64,000 nucleotides of DNA from Paenibacillus albidus (GTDB taxonomy: Bacteria; Bacillota; Bacilli; Paenibacillales; Paenibacillaceae): positions 1-64,000 of the forward strand of contig NZ_BMKR01000016.1 in the NCBI RefSeq assembly GCF_014644435.1, in the 5' to 3' direction. Positions 60,901 to 64,000 of the stretch are shown here, in pieces (the stretch's first letter is position 1; every line of letters begins with the position of its first letter). The translations under genes were made by a program, and so were the position numbers. The notes beneath the pieces were generated by a model. That model worked only from the letters and a program-made list of their open reading frames with translations. It had not been told where the DNA came from and did not search any database.

Positions 60901-61073
60901 ATTGAGCGTGAGTTCTCGAAGTCCCAGCCGCGCATGTCCAGCACGCCTTTAACGGCAATGGGCTGCTCCAGAGGAGAGTTATTAAGGTACCAAACCATCC
61001 GCATACTGAAGATGACGACCAGAAAAAGAATGAAAATGATAATAGTTTTGAGTTTGAATTTTGTATGTTTCAT
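57972..61073 (-). CDS. Double-kinase hybrid sensor: 7TM, HisKA/HATPase, receiver, LytS-type kinase
   Basis: 1033 residues. Membrane segment at about 9-28, extracytoplasmic beta-sandwich sensor at about 40-205 (LDGEWEFYPEQLL, VPGDWQSS, the 7TMR-DISM-type fold), seven membrane segments at about 210-420, first kinase core HisKA with TSHELRTPLHG (His at about 442) and HATPase with GIGLGLSICKEL, receiver with Asp at about 757 (IADVMMPQMSG), then a second kinase of the LytS/YesM class with QPHFLFNTL (His at about 848), QPLVENAVRHG and DNGKGM. Two unlike kinases in one chain with a receiver between suggest an internal relay. No separate regulator gene is adjacent. The ribosome site is weak. Confidence 0.92.
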   Translation of the reverse strand: MKHTKFKLKTIIIFILFLVVIFSMRMVWYLNNSPLEQPIAVKGVLDMRGWDFENSRSIVLDGEWEFYPEQLLDRVDTTSLQPPSYLQVPGDWQSSFSDPKTTSSYGYGTYRLRILIDQPLEQPYGFWIKKIQSSSKLIINGKPEKPFGVLAELPENYKPRVTSYTASHQANNQGIIELIVQAANFDNPSNGGIVKSINFGSQAAIDSERMYSIGFQLFTFAIMLLHSLYAVILYLFNRRYKALAIFALLLLCVGISIVSDHDSLLQIWLPVNFTWAIKIKLLSYISLTYFMMLLAESFMPSPKISRIFQAISLVVALYSVYLLLAPMHSIFRVLGLFTLLYLLPVIRVLYLFIKLMRQKKQDALFLLLAASSVTSSVAWGVLQSRGLIASTFYPFDMIAAIVVFSSYWFKRYFRNAQENTKLNEQLRLADKKKDEFLANTSHELRTPLHGIINIAQTIASNEQESLSPKSNHDLNLLLTISRRMSHLLNDLLDMVRLQDNQIRLYREKLHIQSAASGVMDMLGYMTRGKPLQLQVDIPEVFPAVVADEKRLVQILFNLVHNAIKYTEAGVVSITAESRGEFAFIHVSDTGAGMDSETGARIMRRYEQGANGLSDGGGIGLGLSICKELVELHGGELTVQSSPGAGSTFTFTLPLYDPASFPNEPASPEEGSQNLSAMPILEYVADAAALSVVLENQQLAQPAPEGHLNILAVDDDPVNLEVLASILSAEPYHLVPALSGKEALTLLGSRQWDLVIADVMMPQMSGYELTRKIRERFAISELPILLLTARSQYEDIYNGFQSGANDYIIKPVDALELKYRVWSLTKLKQSVDERLRMEAAYLQAQIQPHFLFNTLNSLMALSELDTQRMRKLGEAFSSYLRISFNFANLEQLVPLTHELELIEAYLYIEKERFEERLTVQWEVEHHLHLRLPPLTIQPLVENAVRHGLLSRAKGGILLIRISQSNGSTLFEIIDNGKGMSTEQVADILNPSPEKGIGLLNTDRRLRQLYGNGLVIQSEPGEGTTVSFAIPDHKR

Positions 61074-61228
61074 AGCTGATTACATTCGACATTTTATGCG
61101 GTTTTCCTTTTTTTCTGACACTCAGCGAGAATTCACTGTGACCCTCCCCAAATTTTGGCACAAAACTATTGGTGGGGTTCCTCGTAATAATAAGTGAATT
61201 TATCCAATTTGGGTGAGGAGATGACAAC

Positions 61229-62281
61229 ATGAGGATGAATACCAAAGCTTTGCTGCTATTGCTGTTTGCTGCTGCGGGGGGGACGCTCCCGGCACCGCAG
61301 ACACAGGCGGCAGCTACAACTCCGGCTTCGGCTTCGGCGGTCGAGGCGATCTATCTGGATGGCCAGCCGTTCCGGACGGAAATCCAGCCGCAGCTGATGG
61401 ATGGAACGGTGATGGTGCCCATGCGCGGGTTATTTGAAGAACTGGGTGCAGAGATTTCCTGGAACAACCACACCAAAACGGTGAGTGCGGCCAAAGGGAA
61501 ACGGGTGTTTACTTACCGCATAGGGGAACGGACTGCCGATATAAATGGAACTAGCATAAGTGTCAATGTTCCGGGGCAAATAACCGGTGGTTATACGCTG
61601 ATGCCGCTGCGTATAATCAGTGAAACGTTCGGAGGTACGGTCAAGTGGGAGGCGGCGACCCGGACGGTCCGGATATCGTCTCCGATTCAAGGGGAGGCCA
61701 CCATTCGGTATGGGGTTAATCTTCGCAGCAATCCGGAGGCTGCGGACAGCTCCAGGGTGCTGCGAATGCTGCCTGCGGGCGAGAAGGTTCAGGTTATCCA
61801 TGAGGCGGATGCAGGCTGGCTGGAGGTGCGAACATCGTCAGGCGAGACCGGATACATATCGGCAAAACCCAAATACAGCGATTATACAAGCGATACGCTG
61901 GCCAAGCGGCAGGGAGAGGCGTTGCTGACTTACGGCGAGAAGTTTCTGGGAACCCCCTACGAGTTTGGGGCGGCGGTAGATCAGACGGGAACGTTTGACT
62001 GTTCATCTTTTGTCCTGCATGTGTTCAAAGAGGTCTTGTCGGTGGAGCTTCCGCGTGTCTCCTACAATCAGGCCAAGGAAGGAACTCCGGTCGGGCTTAA
62101 TGATCTGCGTCCGGGGGATCTGCTGTTCTTCAGCGCACGTGGTCTCGACATTGGCCATGTGGCCATCTATGCGGGGGACAACCGGATTCTGCATACGTAT
62201 TCCAAGGAGCTCGGCGTTCATTATGAGACGCTGGATGCCAAGTGGAAGGGACGGTTTACGGCGGCCCGGCGGGTATTCTAG
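61229..62281 (+). CDS. Secreted NlpC/P60 peptidase with stalk and SH3b domains
   Basis: 350 residues. Signal peptide at about 1-28, copper-amine-oxidase-like stalk domain at about 38-150 (VMVPMRGLFEELGAEISW, TLMPLRIISETFGG), bacterial SH3 at about 155-215 (VNLRSNP, GYISA), and NlpC/P60 endopeptidase at about 225-350 with catalytic Cys258 (TFDCSSF) and His310 (DIGHVAIY). The enzyme cuts peptide cross-links in peptidoglycan. GAGGAG lies before the ATG. Divergent from the double kinase, which could regulate it. Confidence 0.93.
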   Translation: MRMNTKALLLLLFAAAGGTLPAPQTQAAATTPASASAVEAIYLDGQPFRTEIQPQLMDGTVMVPMRGLFEELGAEISWNNHTKTVSAAKGKRVFTYRIGERTADINGTSISVNVPGQITGGYTLMPLRIISETFGGTVKWEAATRTVRISSPIQGEATIRYGVNLRSNPEAADSSRVLRMLPAGEKVQVIHEADAGWLEVRTSSGETGYISAKPKYSDYTSDTLAKRQGEALLTYGEKFLGTPYEFGAAVDQTGTFDCSSFVLHVFKEVLSVELPRVSYNQAKEGTPVGLNDLRPGDLLFFSARGLDIGHVAIYAGDNRILHTYSKELGVHYETLDAKWKGRFTAARRVF

Positions 62282-62434
62282 AGTTCTGCTGGAGCAGGAT
62301 GCAACAAAGGGGCGGACCATTGGGTCTGCCTCTTTTTGCGCAGCTGTCAATAAATGTGAGAGAATAACATAGGTATACAGGCAGCTGCAGGGCAGCTCTG
62401 AAGGATAACGGGGTACAACCGCTTAAGGGTAAGC

Positions 62435-62629
62435 TTAGGTGAGAGATGTTATGAGCTGAAAAATAACATACACGGCGACGCCGGAGCCGATCAGCATAAA
62501 ACCCGATTTCTTTCTGGACTGGAACAGGCGCAGCACGCCAAGGCTGATTAAAGGAGCGATAATGAGCAAAAACAGCAGCACTGTGATGAACATTTGTGCC
62601 GAAATGTCAGACGTATCAACATAGGTCAT
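62435..62629 (-). CDS. Small two-segment membrane protein
   Basis: 64 residues: a polar start (MTYVDTSDISAQ), membrane segment at about 13-35, a basic loop FQSRKKSG, and a second segment to near the end. The ATG at 62629 has GGAGAGAGAG eight bases upstream and is preferred to the ATG at 62644. No family recognised. The size and ribosome site make it a plausible gene. Confidence 0.6.
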   Translation of the reverse strand: MTYVDTSDISAQMFITVLLFLLIIAPLISLGVLRLFQSRKKSGFMLIGSGVAVYVIFQLITSLT

Positions 62630-62699
62630 GAACTCTCTCTCCATTTCAGAAAAAAGGGTGATCTTGCGCAGTGATTAATGTCACACTTGCATGAAATTT

Positions 62700-63045
62700 A
62701 TTATATCGGATTTCTCTTCATTTGGCTGTACCTATTGCGGGGCTAAATACGTCAATTTTACGTCTGTTTGGACAGTGTGCGATTCTTTCCCAGTGTTGAC
62801 GGCGATTTCGCTCACCCGTAGAGCTTGGCTTGTTTTGCCCACTGGGTTATCCGATTTTGCTATAGGGAAATCCGCCCTTTAAATCCACGGGTGGGCCTCT
62901 TTCGTCCATTTTAGAGGGAATCATACCCGTTAAAATCGTCAAAAACACTTAAATTAAGCCTTTTTAGAAAAATAGCGGGTGTATTTCCCTGTAACGTTCA
63001 AGTTCATAGCGATAGCTTACAATTAACGGGTGTAATTCCCTTCCG
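62700..63045. repeat. Family D repeats and diverged family C traces
   Basis: The gap between 62645 and 63061 has no supported gene. It holds three copies of AACGGGTGTAATTCCCT or close variants: inverted at 62915-62931, direct at 62974-62990 and 63025-63041. The last two are exactly 51 bp apart. Near 62722-62760, TTTGGCTGTAC and CTAAATACG flank extra bases, like a split family C core. Confidence 0.7.
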
Positions 63046-63061
63046 AAGCGGAGTGATAATC

Positions 63062-63520
63062 TTGATAAGAATAATAATGTCAGTTATTTTTCTGAATTTA
63101 CTGGGATATTCATTTTGGGTGCCACAGCAATCTATGGGGACAACTCAACCAGCCTTTGAAGTCAACATCGAAGGTCCTCAAAAAGTCTCAGCTAATGAAG
63201 AGTTTACAGTCGCAGCAGATTTTAAAGTGAACATCAAAGGGAAACTAATCCTTACCAGCAGAAAACAATTATTTATTTATTCGATTAAGGATAGCAGCGG
63301 GAAGTTGATTAACTCATATGCGGTTAATGATGCGGGTGTAAGCAGAAGCCTCTCAGCCGGTGAGGTCATTATAGAGGGATATAAATATAAAATTAAGGAA
63401 CCGGGAGTTTATGAGATTTCGGCAACGGCTGAATTCACTCTGGATAAGGATGGGGAGAGCAAAAACTATAAAATTGTGACTGAATCTAAAAAGGTGGAGG
63501 TTACAGAATCTGCTGAATAA
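63062..63520 (+). CDS. Hypothetical secreted or membrane-anchored small protein
   Basis: About 152 residues, not recognised. A hydrophobic N-terminal segment (about 3-20) looks like a signal or anchor. The rest is a beta-rich domain of Ig-like appearance: a VSANEEFTVAADFKV strand pair, GVYEISATAEF, and a Lys/Glu-rich end. A TTG at 63062 has GGAG at good spacing; GTG 63053 and ATG 63077 are alternatives. More AT-rich than neighbours. A terminator follows. Confidence 0.65.
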   Translation: MIRIIMSVIFLNLLGYSFWVPQQSMGTTQPAFEVNIEGPQKVSANEEFTVAADFKVNIKGKLILTSRKQLFIYSIKDSSGKLINSYAVNDAGVSRSLSAGEVIIEGYKYKIKEPGVYEISATAEFTLDKDGESKNYKIVTESKKVEVTESAE

Positions 63521-63542
63521 TGACCAGTCATGGCAACACATA

Positions 63543-63579
63543 AAACGCCGCAAAGCCCTGGAAAAGCTGTGCGGCGTTT
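63543..63579. terminator. Bidirectional terminator between convergent genes
   Basis: AAACGCCGCA (63543-63552) pairs with TGCGGCGTTT (63570-63579), with inner AGC/GCT pairing. It is flanked by A/T tracts on both sides and lies between genes ending at 63520 and 63586. Confidence 0.85.
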
Positions 63580-63585
63580 ATGCTT

Positions 63586-64000
63586 CTACAACGTTACCCG
63601 CGTACGCCCGAGAAAATGCATAACCGCCGTGAACCCGGCACCGATCACCGTGCCGCGGCTGCCCAGCTTGGAGAAGGTAATCTCCAGCTGCTGCTTATGG
63701 TAGGGGAGCGTCCGCTCCGCGACGACCCGGCGCAGCGGCTCACCGAGCCAAGCTTCCGCTTCCGACAAAGCCCCGCCGATGACGATCAGCTCCGGGTTGA
63801 AGCTGTTGATCAGATTGGTGACGCCTATGCCCAGATACTCGCCGATGGTCCTGAAGTGGCGCAGGGTATCCTCTTGCTGATCCAGTGCATAACGAACCAG
63901 CTCAGGCGTAGTCCGTGCCGGCAGATTCAGCCCTGGATTGTCATAGGTCCTCTCCGAGGCGTACAGCTCCCAGCAGCCCCGGCTGCCACAGCTGCACGGC
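63586..64000 (-). CDS. ROK family protein, C-terminal part (5' end beyond the window)
   Basis: The minus-strand frame is open from the window edge to a stop at 63586 and encodes about 137 residues. It contains the ROK zinc motif CSCGSRGCWE, then LGIGVTNLINSFNPELIVIG, and a C-terminal SRGTVIGAGFTAV helix typical of the family (glucokinases and NagC/XylR-type repressors). The N-terminus is missing, so kinase or repressor cannot be decided. Complete 3' end with a shared terminator. Confidence 0.88.
   Translation of the reverse strand, partial: PCSCGSRGCWELYASERTYDNPGLNLPARTTPELVRYALDQQEDTLRHFRTIGEYLGIGVTNLINSFNPELIVIGGALSEAEAWLGEPLRRVVAERTLPYHKQQLEITFSKLGSRGTVIGAGFTAVMHFLGRTRVTL

Overview
This 64 kb window looks like a chromosome segment of a Paenibacillus-type member of the Bacillales. 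The evidence is strong AGGAGG-type ribosome binding sites, frequent TTG and GTG starts, a T-box leader, many YesM/YesN-type two-component systems, LplABC/MalFG-type sugar importers, and copper-amine-oxidase-like (stalk) domains fused to secreted enzymes. No rRNA, tRNA, prophage, insertion sequence or CRISPR array was seen. The organism call rests on gene content only.

Layout. 0-0.5 kb: a 51-bp tandem repeat array, then a manganese-type promoter/operator and mntH. 2-8.7 kb: a sugar ABC importer operon (minus) divergent from a YesMN-type sensor/regulator pair. 8.8-13.3 kb: a BcrA/LanFEG-like ABC exporter with its own two-component pair. 13.3-16.9 kb: a convergent lipoprotein-regulator-kinase operon. 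17-18.2 kb: a cell-wall amidase. 18.4-19.7 kb: a two-gene cassette made of a TIR-like (CAP12/COG4271-type) protein with a possible GAF-like C-terminus and a translationally coupled 78-aa protein. This is the best candidate here for an undescribed system. 19.7-25.1 kb: a flavin monooxygenase, an SRPBCC/DoxX-like plus DUF4166 pair, a second 51-bp array, a membrane protein, a decayed stalk-domain fragment and a DUF2294 protein. 25.2-28.1 kb: a lone receiver and a PAS-rich hybrid kinase. 28.2-31.3 kb: a T-box leader with aroA (DAHP synthase/chorismate mutase), then a SulP transporter. 31.5-33.4 kb: a P60-like/GNAT fusion and deoC. 33.5-43.5 kb: a mannoside-use locus (GH125, GH130, an LplABC-like importer, a membrane AraC regulator) in which two GH38 alpha-mannosidase genes survive only as deletion remnants. 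43.7-48.4 kb: an amidohydrolase, DgaE-like, DgaF-like, sugar-acid kinase and GntR operon, probably for an amino-sugar-acid derivative. 48.9-57.1 kb: metY, a stalk-domain alpha/beta hydrolase, a PEP-utiliser-like orphan, a P1B-4 metal ATPase with a Fur-like box, trxB and a glutaredoxin. 58-64 kb: a 1033-aa double-kinase hybrid, a stalk/SH3b/NlpC-P60 hydrolase, two small proteins and a partial ROK gene.

The intergenic DNA is unusually structured. Four repeat families (A at 0.05 kb, B at 22.8 kb, C at 48.5, 53.2 and 57.3 kb, D at 62.9 kb) differ in sequence but share a spacing of about 51 bp. Family C is a roughly 180-bp element with four 13-bp near-palindromic cores, present three times. Three intergenic hairpins in the same 8 kb share one stem sequence. 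An 18-bp operator-like sequence is shared (16/18) between mntH and the P1B-4 ATPase gene, which suggests linked control of manganese uptake and iron/divalent-metal efflux.
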